NCBI GenBank assembly: GCA_038503035.1
Contig: JAVSML010024710.1
Location: 310,001 to 374,000 of the forward strand
Direction of reading: 5' to 3'
DNA: 64,000 bases
From: Crocodylus rhombifer
Lineage: Eukaryota > Chordata > Crocodylia > Crocodylidae
Under the pieces are notes generated by a model. The model was not told where the DNA came from. It saw only the letters and a list, made by a program, of their open reading frames with translations, and made no database searches. The stretch's first letter is position 1, and every line of letters begins with the position of its first letter. This document shows, piece after piece, positions 34,601-40,915 of this stretch. The translations under genes and the position numbers were made by a program.

Positions 34601-37600
34601 ATGAACTTTTATAGGCAACAACCTGCTTTGGCTGATGGGTCTGATAGCATCTGAAGTAGGTTGTTGGCTACAAAAGCTCACACTTCTAAGGGTTCATTGT
34701 ACCCTACCTTCTGCCCTTCCATCTGTTGACACTGAGTCTTGTAATCTGCACTGTGGTGAACGGTCTTATTTTTATTTTCAGCTTCTTCATCCTGATAAAA
34801 GACGAGAATATCTTTATCAACTCCAGGAATTCTTAGTGACTGATAACAGCAGGAACTGGCGTTTCCGAGCCGAGCTGGCTGAGTATGTTGCTCGTGAGGT
34901 TTCGGTTGGGGTAACTTTTTCTGCTGTGTTTTGGTTTTTTTTAAAATAGAATCAACAAATTACATTTCATCAAATGCCATAGAGCAATCTTTTATAGTGG
35001 CTGCTTTACAGTTTTGTTTTCAACTATGGCTTTACTGTTGTCTTCTTCCATCTAGCCTCTTGTTATACAACAAATTGAATAGAAATATTTTCCATTAGTA
35101 CTTTCAAACCATTTATTTACTTTACTATAAAAAATCGTTCCACTAGATAGAATCCAACTCCTATTAAGGCAGTAGAAATCTTTGGTTTTGCTGAAAGTTA
35201 GTGCAAGTCTGATGAGAAGTTACTATGTAACAGAGAAAAAATTAAAATGAGAATGTGTGCTTAAGTGGTGGTTATCACATAATTGCACTACTGCAGTCAT
35301 ACTACTGAAGGACTGTTAAATGGCAACTTCAGAACAAAGCCAAAGAATACAGTAAGGCTGTGACTGGCTAAAACAATGCATGGATTGAAAAGAGGAATGG
35401 GAGGAATTTAACGTGGTGCAACTGTAACTTTCATCTGTTCACTCTATTCCATGGTAAGTACCACCTGTTTTATTTAGGGAGAAATCACTGCCATTTAGCT
35501 TTGCTAACTGAAGGGTAGAAGTGGACAGGTGAAATGGTTACAGTGGACCAAACAATGTGTACACATAAGCAGTAAGCCTCACTACACACATGCACCTTCA
35601 AGTACAGGAGACCCTTGCCATGCCTGGGGGATCCATTCTGGAGATCCCTGAGTGGCGAAATCCATTAATACTGATGGGGCTCCCTGTCAGACTCCACAGC
35701 GGCCCCCCCCCCATGAGAAGCTGGAAGTGTGGGGATCCCCCGCAGTGCCTGGGGACTGACTGTGGCTTACTGTGGGGGAGAAGATGTCACTGCCGCCTCC
35801 CTCCTCATCCCTGGTGCTCACTCTCCGCTCGCCTGGCTCTGCCCTCCCCCTATACCCACCCAGTTCTGTTCTCCGCTCTACCCTCCCCTGCCCGGTGCAG
35901 TGCTCTGTGCCTTCTTACGCAGAGGCAGAAGCTTGCTGCGACGCCAGAGGGAGCTGCGGCGGTGCTCGCCCTGACCCACCCCATTGGCACAGTGTACTGT
36001 GAATATTTGAATCTGCAAATACTCGAATCTGCGAATAGTGAGGGTTCCCTGTAATGCAATTATCTTTCATGTAAATTTTAACTTAATTGTACCTCTTGCT
36101 TTGTTTTCCTTTTAGACAGCTTATCTTGCTTCTAGATCTGTACAGTGCCAGAGATGTCTATGACTATTTGAGACCTATTGCTGTAAACCTCTGTGCAGAC
36201 AAGGTTTCGTCTGTTCGTTGGATTTCCTATAAATTGGTATGAGCTAAAAATTAATATAAATCTTGTATCTCAAAGTGGTGATGGGAATTATTTTTGTATT
36301 TATATATTAATAATATTCCTTATAGGTTAGTGAAATGGTAAAAAAGCTATATATGGCTTCAACACCAACATTTATGGTGGACCTCATGAATGAACTTGTT
36401 GAAAAATTCTGTAGATGCCAGAAGTGGTCTGGTCGGCAAACTTTTGTCTTTATTTGCCAGGTAAGAGGCTTGATTTTTTTTTTTGCTTTGGTTGAAGGGG
36501 TTAGGGGATGTGTGACTGGCATCCTTTAGGCACCAGCTATAGTTCATACCCATGCCTTTCATCTTAAAGTTCATGGAAATAGTTACCAGAAAGCCCTTTC
36601 TCAACCTGGATATTAGATTTCCTACCATCTCTGCTCAGTGCTGCTCTACCGGCAAGTCAGCAGGGGATGCTATAGAAACAAGTCTCTAACTCCCTACCTA
36701 AAGAAGTTAGCTGCATTAATTAACGATAGGCCACAATTTCCGCAGTCTCTTTTGCAGTGTGAATTCCATTATAGGGATACCTACAATTCACCATCTAAAT
36801 GCCATCTCTGCTTCCTGGTGACTTCAGTGTGTTAAAATGGGGTGTTGAGTACAGGACAAAAATGTATGTAGAAAATGCCAGGTAGCATACGTGCTTCTGG
36901 GAATTGTTTCATGGAACATCATGAAGTAAAAGTGTTCGCTAGTGATAACAATGGTGCTGGCAGCTACTTATCATTTTGCTGGGTGACCCCTTTAGCCAGC
37001 AAGAATATACCCAATACTATGTCTGTGCAGCCAGGTAGTACAGGTTGCGTAGATGCTGGCCTAAATAACATCAGCTAAACAGGCCGCAGTTGATGCCAGC
37101 TTAGAGCCATAGAGAGGGAACTGAATGCAGGTGAAGGTGGCGTGACCAGTGGTGGCAAAGATGCAGTGTTTGGTTAGGTGGGCTCCAGAGGGTGGCTCCC
37201 ACAGGATTTTCTCTGAGGCTTGTAGTTTGATTTAGAAGCTTAAATATGGGTGTAAGCTGAAATATTTGGTGATGTAACACCTGTCTCCTTGATTCTTTGA
37301 ACCTTTAAGGTGAGAGAGCCTTACGGAGTCTCTAAGATGCGTTTTTGCTTGAGGCAGGGTGCCAACTGGTTCTCAGTCCTTACTGGGAGACCAGCTAAGC
37401 AGGAGACTTGGTTACTGTCTTGAGTGGTTTTTTTAAAGGACCTAGATGAAATCAGGATAGGTGTACTTAACATTTGCATGATTTTCTGAAGGTTGGTCTC
37501 ACACCCAGAACTAAATATTGTTCTGGGTGTTTTGAGTAGGGAGGGGTAGGCAGTTGACAGCCTGTGTGTAATGGCAACTCCTGAAAATGCACTGCCATTC

Positions 37601-40600
37601 CCTTTCTGTGTACTGCTTTGCATAATTCAGTTCTTATCACATCATCTACTTACAGGGAAGACTAAATGTATAAAAGAGAGGCTAGGTGGCAATAACTCTG
37701 TGAACTGAGCAAAGCAGTAAAACATGTTTTATTCCTGATTGCAGGTGAAGTTGTTATAAACTTCTGCTGTTAAAATACAACACAATAAGAAGTTACCAAA
37801 TTTATAGTAAAATAACTGACACTGATTGGTAGTACTTTCTAATTGGGCTTGAAGTTCAGAGAGCCATTTTGCATCATAAAGTATGACCTCCTGCTTGAAT
37901 GTTAAATACATTATCATTGTAAAGCACTTGGAGATCTATGAAGAAAAAGATGATAAATAATTTTGTTGATTATTTATTAAGGCATGGGAATTTGCAGTCT
38001 GTCTTTGCTGGATCACTGAAAGCTAATGCAGTTTCTTCTTTACTTATAGACTGTCATTGAAGATGACTGCCTGCCTATGGATCAGTTTGCTCTGCACCTA
38101 CTGCCACATTTACTGCACTTGGCATCTGATAGAGTTCCAAATGTTCGAGTACTCCTTGCAAAGACATTACGGCAAACCCTTTTAGAGAAAGGTTGGTAAT
38201 CTTGGAGTTAACAAGATATTCAACAGGAATATTTCTTAATAGATAATGATACATGTCAAGGGTGACTTGAATAGTTCCTATATTTCCCTTTGCCATAATT
38301 TTGCTGTAGCCAGGTGGAGAAAATGGCACTAGTGTAACAAATCAGTTCTGCCATTGTAGTCTCCTAAGCTACCTCTGGGTAGTTCAAACTAACCCTCCTT
38401 GCCCTGATAGTACCTCAAGATGTATTGCAGCATCAGAAGTCCTGAGCTACTTTGTGATGTTGGAGAACATGAAGCCTTCTTCCTGTGTCCTCCCTTAACT
38501 CTTCCCTTCTCCCCCCACCGCCTGCATTTTCCTTAAATGGGCTAGTTTTAGGAACTGCCAATGTCCTTAGCCAGAGGTTCCCAACCACCGGGCTGTGGTC
38601 TGGTACTGCGTCGCAGTGGGTTGGCTGCTGGGTTGTTTCTGCTGCCAGCAGTTGTGTGGTGTTAAAGCTGGGCAGTGGGGCAGCCCTGGGAGGGAGGCAG
38701 CTGGCTCTGTGCGCCCTGTCCTGCTTTCACCACCATGGTTGTGCCTGGCAAGGTGCTGTCTGCACAGCAGGTACAGAGGCCCATGCCAGGCCGAGCAGGA
38801 ACCCCCAGCCCCACCCGTGGCTGGGAGCAGGAGGATGCGGTCGGGAAAATACCTGGGATGGAAAGCGGGGAGGCGGCTCCACTGCTTGCTCCTAGGAAAG
38901 GCAGCAAAGCCCCTTCTTCCTGGGCAGCCCCAGCTGGATCTCCCTAGGCCACTGCATGTACAGCCCCCTCCCCTGCAGGGTCCTATGGTGCCCGTGGCTG
39001 CAGTGCCCCAACCTGATCTGATCATCGCAACCCCCACACGTAATAATTAGATTTAAATATGCAAATTAGATAGTTTGCTACTTTGCTGTATAAACAGGTT
39101 GGGACATTGCTTAACCTGAATACTGATGGGGTGCTGACATGATAAAGGCAAATGTTCTGCTCTTCAATCTAAAACTTCGTAAATTGATGCTATGTGTAAT
39201 CATGGTGGGAGCTCAAGAGAAATGCTTAGATTTGCCAACCCTACCCTTGATTGCCTCTCTGGGATAAAGGAGGTGCAGGAGATGGGAAGGAGATTTTTCT
39301 AACCTTTCCATAATGGATCTGAATGTGGTGTTTTCAAGCTGCAGACATTGCATAGACTAGCTACCTCAGTGCAGAGCTATGTTCAGAAAAGCCAAACGTA
39401 TTAGAATGTTAAAACAATGGGAAGGAAAATAATACCAGCAATATTGTGCTGTTATATGACTTGGAGTGACCTCATCTGGTACTTTGTCCAGCTCCAGTCT
39501 CCTCCATCTCAAAATGATAGAACAGAAATAGAAATCCTTACATGGGTATAAAAAATTTAGGAGAGTATCATGTGCTGCTTTTCAGGGATTTAGGTGCAAC
39601 TCACATCAGTGAAGCAGTGGCTGCTAAGGCAATAAAGCTGTTTAAGGATTAAACGAAAAGAAACAAAACCAGCCTGAACTATTTGGGTTTGCTAATATGA
39701 AATGTCAGTCTAGCATTGCCTTTTCTGCATTAAACTTTCCTCTATGAATTACTGGGACTCTCATGCTTGTTTTATAGTATTGTAGCTTGAATTTACACCA
39801 CAATATATTTTCATTTTTCATATAAACCTTTTTCTGTATTCTCTGTTACTTAACAGAATATTTTCTGAATTCTGCCAACTCTCATCAAGAAGCTGTCGAA
39901 CAAACAATTATGGCACTTCAAATGGATGATGACAATGATGTCAAATATTTTGCAAGTATTCACCCTGCCAGTACCAAAATTGCAGATGATGCCATGAGCA
40001 CAGCTTCATCAACTTATTAAAAAGTTCTTGAATGTTATTAAATTTTAATTAAAAAATACAAAACAAAACTATCCTCAAGTGCTCCTGAAATGGATGATCT
40101 AGGACAACCTCTTCTGGAGGCAGAGAGATCTCTTGCCAGACCTAACTACAGGTGGATATTATCTAAACCTGATACCAGGGATTTTTTAAGAGTCAAGAAA
40201 AATAAACATTACTTATGTTATTTTGACTGTAGAAAACTATTGCTCAGAGGATTATATTTGCCACCGAAGCCTTAAATCTTCTGTCTTCCTGAACACATGA
40301 AACTTGAATTGGCAGACCGTTTTCATTGTAGAAGAGATGTGATTTCCAGAGACCTGCATTGTTTCTCCTGAGGAGTTAACTTAGCAAGTTTTTCCCTTAG
40401 TAACTGATAGCTGGCAGTTGTACAGCCAGCAAGGCAAATTTATGCCAACATGCAAGACCCTCCAGTATTAGTTATACAAGTTTTATCCATGCAAGGACTT
40501 GATTGTGTGCGACCAGCCACATCCTCAAGCATGAATAGTTTTGATGGTGTAAATGGAGAAAGTTAGAAATTTGGATTTCTCTCAAGGGCTCAGTGCTAAC

Positions 40601-40915
40601 ACTAAACTAGAATCTGATTTTAATCCTTAAATGCAGCATATTGCTGTATCCATTAGCATAAAATTTGCTGAGTACCTGTGTCCTAATTTTCATGCTGGTC
40701 ATGACCTAAAGGAAATTTATTAGCACATGTACTTTACGTCAGGTGTTTTTAACTTGATCATGATTGGCTCTAAGGTGCAACTTCTTTTCTTCATATACTG
40801 TACATATCTGTGATCACTCACTGGAGTGCTGCCGTCTTTAATCATGTTGTTTAAAACTGTTGTGATACAAGTTGTTCTCTACTTGTCCAAATAAAATTTA
40901 TTAATAATATTGAAC
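4499..40915 (+). CDS. PPP4R1: PPP4R1, protein phosphatase 4 regulatory subunit 1 (3' 17 exons)
   Basis: PPP4R1 is a HEAT-repeat scaffold that binds the PP4 catalytic subunit and directs its phosphatase activity; in mammals it has been linked to NF-kappaB signalling control in T cells. I recognise it from near-identical blocks spread through the protein, such as ERISRLADDSE, GKDITERLILPRFCEMCC, NFGDICSVVGQQATEEML, DNVWGVRKACAECFMAV, ATRKELEEMIENLEPHIDDP and PSRAQTVDTEIAKHCAYS. Seventeen exons with GT-AG borders join in phase to 889 residues and a TAA at 40018-40020. HEAT-type helices fill residues ~1-270 and ~555-840. The central part (~270-553) is acidic, serine-rich and less conserved. The human protein is about 950 residues, so about 60 N-terminal residues and the promoter lie upstream of the window. 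It converges on RALBP1. Confidence 0.97.
5004..5927. mobile_element. TIR element (ATATTTACTCAAATACAAGAC family), copy 1
   Basis: The left end starts CCATATTTACTCAAATACAA and the right end, reverse-complemented, CTGTATTTACCCAAATATGA. These terminal repeats frame about 920 bp of non-coding sequence containing a poly(A) run (5563-5578) and pyrimidine-rich stretches. The left 100 bp are also found, in reverse, at 9380-9537. Superfamily is not assigned because the flanking duplication is unclear. Confidence 0.65.
8755..8786. repeat. TTA microsatellite running into poly(T)
   Basis: About six TTA/TAT units are followed by a T run of about 15. It is embedded in an AT-rich region that shares short pieces (AATCTAAATCTAACAT) with sequence at about 9330, which suggests a decayed local duplication or two copies of one repeat. 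Confidence 0.8.
9380..9537 (-). mobile_element. TIR element (same family as 5004-5927), partial copy 2
   Basis: Read on the - strand from 9537, this begins CTGTATTTACCAGAATCCAA. It then tracks the left end of the 5004 copy through GGAAAATTTATAAA and TCTAATTATTGGA to a CCCTCC-rich stretch. The far end is not defined. Confidence 0.6.
10941..11083 (+). CDS. PPP4R1: PPP4R1 exon b
   Basis: Residues 36 (split) to 83 run from PTVRAELMEQ to RYLADQNNQ. Acceptor TTTAACAG ends at 10940 and donor GTAAGA starts at 11084. It encodes a HEAT repeat that is almost unchanged from mammals. Confidence 0.96.
11084..12048 (+). other. PPP4R1: PPP4R1 intron, nothing recognised
   Basis: AT-rich intron with normal splice borders and no recognisable repeat or RNA gene. 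Confidence 0.6.
12049..12195 (+). CDS. PPP4R1: PPP4R1 exon c
   Basis: Residues 84-132 (49 whole codons) run from VRKTSQAALLVLLEQE to NDDVKTEAVA. Acceptor AATAG is at 12044-12048 and donor GTAAGT at 12196. It encodes HEAT-type helices with the typical DDVKTEA turn. Confidence 0.96.
12436..13721 (+). mobile_element. CR1 LINE, sense to PPP4R1, frameshifted
   Basis: A CR1 copy lies in the intron between exons c and d. Similarity starts inside the RT domain (LGKLFERII) and runs through GFIRGRSCQTTLVAFYDQV, GPALFNIFISDLDEGV and the C-terminal domain (FTVRAARIWNQLPSEV) to the 3' tail ending AACTATGAAACTATGATT. The frame is broken at least three times. The stretch that should carry DFSKAFDTV is deleted near 12620. 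The catalytic box reads FADS instead of FADD (about 12850), so the copy is dead. Confidence 0.93.
13722..14931 (+). other. PPP4R1: PPP4R1 intron, nothing recognised
   Basis: AT-rich intronic sequence downstream of the CR1, with no coding or repeat signal that I can name. Confidence 0.5.
14932..15166 (+). mobile_element. MITE (TGGGCACGTCTACA-type ends), copy 1
   Basis: About 235 bp. The left end reads TGGTCACATCTGCATGGGC and the right end, reverse-complemented, CAGTGGGCACGTCTACA. The interior has repeated TGCACAGTAGAATTAGTCTA-like units. The element at 45237-45476 is the same family in the opposite orientation: both share the CATAATTATGG block and GCAGTACTG-like motifs. Confidence 0.75.
15411..15518 (+). 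CDS. PPP4R1: PPP4R1 exon d
   Basis: Residues 133-168 (36 whole codons) run from IMCKMASMVGKDITERL to CRMFHVRK. Acceptor CATTAG ends at 15410 and donor GTATCA starts at 15519. One substitution against the mammalian protein is visible (MASMV for MAPMV). Confidence 0.96.
15519..16288 (+). other. PPP4R1: PPP4R1 intron, nothing recognised
   Basis: Short AT-rich intron ending in acceptor TCTGCAG, with no additional signal. Confidence 0.6.
16289..16354 (+). CDS. PPP4R1: PPP4R1 exon e
   Basis: Residues 169-190 (22 whole codons): VCAANFGDICSVV followed by GQQATEEML. This 66-nt exon is too short to show as a long open frame but is exact in phase. Acceptor CAG ends at 16288 and donor GTAGGT starts at 16355. 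Confidence 0.95.
16355..17638 (+). other. PPP4R1: PPP4R1 intron, nothing recognised
   Basis: AT-rich intron. Open frames inside it (for example 16927-17235) have no recognisable similarity and lack conserved features. Confidence 0.55.
17639..17797 (+). CDS. PPP4R1: PPP4R1 exon f
   Basis: Residues 191-243 (53 whole codons) run from LPRFFQLCSDNVWGVRKACA to LISDPSRW. Acceptor GTGTAG ends at 17638 and donor GTAAGA starts at 17798. It encodes a HEAT repeat with the conserved DNVWGVRKACAE turn. Confidence 0.97.
17798..18699 (+). other. PPP4R1: PPP4R1 intron, nothing recognised
   Basis: Intron with a short G run near 18283-18292 and no named repeat. Confidence 0.55.
18700..18830 (+). CDS. PPP4R1: PPP4R1 exon g
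   Basis: Residues 244-286 plus a split Ser codon. It opens VRQAAFQSLGPFISTFA and moves into the acidic linker (KEEESKTTEDHRAAEEN). Acceptor CCTAG ends at 18699 and donor GTATGA starts at 18831. It marks the end of the N-terminal HEAT block. Confidence 0.95.
19198..19727 (+). CDS. PPP4R1: PPP4R1 exon h (large linker exon)
   Basis: At 530 nt this is the largest exon, covering residues 287 (split) to 463 plus the first base of an Ala codon. The first two thirds are Ser/Glu/Asp-rich, low-complexity and poorly conserved. The end is highly conserved: QELYNSFHFWRTPLPEID, then SPNITMATRKELEEMIENL and EPHIDDPDVK. Acceptor AACAG is at 19193-19197 and donor GTATAG at 19728. The linker is probably disordered and a site for phosphorylation, but this is inferred from composition only. 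Confidence 0.95.
20200..20735. mobile_element. hAT-like remnant, composite
   Basis: The right end, reverse-complemented, reads CAGGGGTTGTCAACCGGGG, a terminal-repeat form typical of hAT-like MITEs. To the left, 20240-20350 contains a repeated motif (TTTCACTTAGTGCTG/TTTTGCTATAATGC, then TTTCACTTAGCGCT/TTTGTTATAATGC) that looks like a second, older element. Boundaries are uncertain. Confidence 0.45.
21336..21540. mobile_element. hAT-like MITE with 8-bp target-site duplication
   Basis: 205 bp flanked by GATTAGAG (21328-21335) and GATTAGAA (21541-21548), an 8-bp duplication with one mismatch as expected for hAT insertion. Ends are CAGGGGTGGCCA at the left and CAATGGTGACTA at the right (reverse-complemented). 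The interior contains GGGAGCCACAT and CTTGTGAGCCATAG blocks and no coding frame. Confidence 0.85.
22316..22471. mobile_element. hAT-like fragment cut by the next element
   Basis: The sequence GGGGCAACAACCTTTTTGGC followed by AGGTGTGCCACAAATTAGCC is a familiar terminal segment of hAT-like repeats. The right part is interrupted at 22472 by another MITE. Confidence 0.5.
22472..23078. mobile_element. hAT-like MITE, about 600 bp
   Basis: Left end CAGAGATGGGCAAAATATGG; right end, reverse-complemented, CAGGGACGGGCAATTATTTT. The flanking octamers CATTAAAT and CAGTAAAC match at 6 of 8 positions, a decayed duplication. The interior holds a C-rich CCCACACCC low-complexity tract (22560-22700). A related solo end is at 56441-56466. 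Confidence 0.75.
24497..24803. mobile_element. hAT-like MITE with 8-bp target-site duplication
   Basis: Flanked by GTATACAG (24489-24496) and GTATAGAG (24804-24811), seven of eight identical. The left end reads AGGGGTGTCAGTCACATGGG and the right end, reverse-complemented, CAGGAGTGTCAAACATGGCC. The interior is GC-rich with GGTGTCAGCAGCAG-type runs. Confidence 0.8.
25414..25586 (+). CDS. PPP4R1: PPP4R1 exon i
   Basis: Residues 464 (split) to 521 begin QVEVLSAALRASSLDPQEE and end LISDTVE. Acceptor TATAG ends at 25413 and donor GTAAGA starts at 25587. It is conserved at its start and variable in the middle. Confidence 0.95.
26029..26305. mobile_element. hAT-like MITE, 277 bp
   Basis: Terminal inverted repeats are CAGTGGTTCTCAACC at the left and CAGCGTTTCTCAACC at the right (reverse-complemented), 13 of 15 identical. 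The right half keeps the TTTGTGACCCTTTCATA block common in this type of repeat. No matching octamer duplication remains. Confidence 0.8.
26681..26805 (+). mobile_element. hAT-like MITE, 3'-truncated (family also at 52240 and 54041)
   Basis: Begins CAGTGGTTCTCAACCTTTT. It then shares TGGATTCCTATTT, ATCTCTGATTTTATCTTGTG and AATCATGAACCT with the elements at 52240-52549 and 54041-54271. The GGTGCCATGG right end of those copies is missing here. Confidence 0.65.
27674..27769 (+). CDS. PPP4R1: PPP4R1 exon j
   Basis: Residues 522-553 (32 whole codons): NMGSALPYIHNDSDLS, then TNSSFSPEEERKSKVQ. Acceptor ACGCAG ends at 27673 and donor GTAAAG starts at 27770. It is Ser-rich and the last part of the variable linker. 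Confidence 0.94.
27770..28700 (+). other. PPP4R1: PPP4R1 intron, nothing recognised
   Basis: AT-rich intron with a C-rich run at 28345-28358; no named feature. Confidence 0.55.
28701..28886 (+). CDS. PPP4R1: PPP4R1 exon k
   Basis: Residues 554-615 (62 whole codons) run from DVVPQALLDQYLSMTDPSRA to DTYETLASDMQ. Acceptor TTCTAG ends at 28700 and donor GTAAGT starts at 28887. It opens the C-terminal HEAT block and is nearly invariant. Confidence 0.97.
28887..31211 (+). other. PPP4R1: PPP4R1 intron, unassigned
   Basis: 2.3 kb. From about 29400 to 31200 the base composition is more balanced than in neighbouring introns and broken open frames occur, as expected for a very old retroelement, but I could not find any diagnostic motif. 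Nothing else is recognised. Confidence 0.4.
31212..31963 (+). mobile_element. CAGGGTGGATTTGAT-family element, copy 1 (carries a nested Tigger-like MITE)
   Basis: Begins CAGGGCGGATTTGATATAAA and shares GATTTAAGTCACTGGTCAGG-like sequence and the block TTTAACTTCTTGAAAC through GAGAAAGGTAAGGGCTTG with the second copy at 32086. It is interrupted at 31302-31561 by a TA-flanked MITE. The right end is unclear, so the end coordinate is approximate. Confidence 0.55.
31304..31559. mobile_element. Tigger/pogo-like MITE with TA target site
   Basis: 256 bp flanked by TA on both sides (31302-31303 and 31560-31561). Terminal repeats are CAGTAAAATCTCTGTTATC at the left and CAGTAAAATCTCTGTTATG at the right (reverse-complemented), 18 of 19 identical. 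TA duplication and the CAGT(A)AAAxCTCTGTTAT end are typical of Tc1/mariner-Tigger elements. It sits inside copy 1 of another element, so it is younger than its host. Confidence 0.9.
32086..32912 (+). mobile_element. CAGGGTGGATTTGAT-family element, copy 2
   Basis: Left end CAGGGTGGATTTGATTAGAA; right end, reverse-complemented, CAGGGTGGGTAAAAATCAGC. AT-rich flanks of the right end contain TGATTTAAA-type palindromic pieces typical of the family. A short fragment of a different repeat (32371-32472) lies inside. Confidence 0.65.
32371..32472 (+). repeat. 3'-tail fragment of the AAGCTTGCAA...TTGGTCTAATAAAAG repeat
   Basis: Contains GCCTGAAGAAGGGCATTTG, CCCCAAAGCTTGCAAAG and TTAGTTGGTCTAATAAAAGA. 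The last block recurs at 51551-51575 and at the end of the GIY-YIG remnant at 57152-57180. Confidence 0.7.
33552..33713 (+). CDS. PPP4R1: PPP4R1 exon l
   Basis: Residues 616-669 (54 whole codons) run from WKVRRTLAFSIHELAVILGD to VLKHLHDFLK. Acceptor CCCAG ends at 33551 after a long T tract and donor GTAGGT starts at 33714. A decayed second copy of this exon lies 3.8 kb downstream at about 37335-37503. Confidence 0.97.
34147..34412 (+). mobile_element. CR1 3' fragment, different subfamily
   Basis: A sense-oriented CR1 tail of about 265 bp, with recognisable pieces AGGTTAGATATTAAGAAAAA (C-terminal FRLDIKKNF), CTGTGGAACAGGTTACTTAG (LWNRL) and the end GGTTGGACTAGATGACCCC, TCTTCCAACC. The frame is broken. 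The sequence differs clearly from the copies at 412 and 12436, so it belongs to another subfamily. Confidence 0.88.
34601..34681. repeat. Imperfect hairpin repeat
   Basis: Arms 34601-34628 and 34654-34681 pair in inverted orientation around a 25-base loop; core arm sequence CAACAACCTGCTT against AAGTAGGTTGTTG. It resembles the AAAAGCTCATG-type repeat common in turtles and crocodilians. Confidence 0.6.
34782..34882 (+). CDS. PPP4R1: PPP4R1 exon m
   Basis: Residues 670-702 plus two bases of a split Glu codon: LLHPDKRREYLYQLQE, then FLVTDNSRNWRFRAELA. The donor is GTATGT at 34883; using it restores GAA CAG across the junction. Reading through gives an in-frame run into the intron that must be ignored. 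Acceptor TTTCAG ends at 34781. Confidence 0.96.
34883..36115 (+). other. PPP4R1: PPP4R1 intron with one Tigger-like element
   Basis: 34883-35602 shows nothing recognised; 35605-36051 is a TA-flanked MITE listed separately. Confidence 0.6.
35605..36051. mobile_element. Tigger-like MITE with TA target site, 447 bp
   Basis: Flanked by TA at 35603-35604 and 36052-36053. Ends are CAGGAGACCCTTGCCATGCC at the left and CAGGGAACCCTCACTATTCG at the right (reverse-complemented). The GC-rich interior gives overlapping spurious open frames (up to 154 codons). Near the right end AATCTGCAAATACTCGAATC repeats a short motif. Confidence 0.8.
36116..36236 (+). CDS. PPP4R1: PPP4R1 exon n
   Basis: Residues 703 (split) to 743: QLILLLDLYSARDVYDYL, then RPIAVNLCADKVSSVRW to YKL. 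Acceptor TTTTAG ends at 36115 and donor GTATGA starts at 36237. The following intron is only 89 bp. Confidence 0.96.
36326..36460 (+). CDS. PPP4R1: PPP4R1 exon o
   Basis: Residues 744-788 (45 whole codons) run from VSEMVKKLYMASTPTFMVD to GRQTFVFICQ. Acceptor TATAG ends at 36325 and donor GTAAGA starts at 36461. Confidence 0.96.
37335..37503 (+). pseudogene. Decayed duplicate of PPP4R1 exon l
   Basis: Compared with exon l (33552-33713), this stretch keeps CTGGGAGACCAGCT, CAGGAGACTTGGTT, CTGTCTT, TTTTTTAAAGGACCTAGA, TCAGGATAGGTGTACTTAA and ATTTTCTGAAGG. It continues past the exon border into the intron (GGTCTCACA in both). Small indels break the frame: 2 bases lost near 37397, 1 gained in the T run, 1 lost near 37470. 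The acceptor is not preserved and the donor reads GTTGGT. Intron sequence in the match means copying at the DNA level, not retroposition. The left part (37335-37370) is weaker. It lies between exons o and p. Confidence 0.85.
37504..38049 (+). other. PPP4R1: PPP4R1 intron, nothing recognised
   Basis: AT-rich intron downstream of the exon copy. The part of the same intron upstream of the copy, 36461-37334, also shows no named feature. Confidence 0.5.
38050..38191 (+). CDS. PPP4R1: PPP4R1 exon p
   Basis: Residues 789-835 plus the first base of a Glu codon: TVIEDDCLPMDQFALHLL to KTLRQTLLEK. Acceptor TTATAG ends at 38049. The donor GTTGGT at 38192 is weak but is the only choice that keeps phase with the last exon. 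Confidence 0.95.
38192..39856 (+). other. PPP4R1: PPP4R1 last intron, with GC-rich repeat
   Basis: Holds the GC-rich block at 38576-39045, listed separately. The flanks 38192-38575 and 39046-39856 show nothing recognised. Confidence 0.55.
38576..39045. repeat. GC-rich hAT-like repeat, one end visible
   Basis: Starts CAGAGGTTCCCAACCACCGG, a typical hAT-like terminal repeat. A GC-rich body follows, with CTGCTGCCAGCAG and CAGCAGG runs. A matching right end was not found; similarity seems to fade near CCCCCACACG at 39030-39045. Several overlapping long frames on both strands (up to 156 codons) result from base composition. Confidence 0.5.
39857..40020 (+). CDS. PPP4R1: PPP4R1 last coding exon q
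   Basis: Residues 836 (split) to 889 and TAA at 40018-40020. It reads YFLNSANSHQEAVEQTI, then MALQMDDDNDVKYFASIHPA and ends STASSTY. Acceptor AACAG ends at 39856. The C-terminus matches the mammalian protein almost exactly. Confidence 0.97.
40021..40915 (+). other. PPP4R1: PPP4R1 3'UTR
   Basis: From the stop codon to about 20 bases past the poly(A) signal, roughly 0.9 kb. It contains no repeats, in contrast to sequence on either side of the transcript end. Cleavage position is approximate. Confidence 0.8.
40890..40895 (+). terminator. PPP4R1: PPP4R1 poly(A) signal AATAAA
   Basis: A canonical hexamer followed within 30 bases by a T-rich segment (CTTGTTACCTTTTTAAG). It is the first strong AATAAA followed by a T/GT-rich element after the stop codon; an earlier AAT-rich stretch at 40050-40070 lacks one. 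Confidence 0.8.

Noticed and set aside
35590..36054. 154-codon open frame
   Set aside because: It coincides almost exactly with a TA-flanked Tigger-like MITE and shows no coding signal.
38485..39050. Five overlapping frames of 81-156 codons
   Set aside because: They fall in one GC-rich repeat with a hAT-like end; both strands are open, which is expected from composition.
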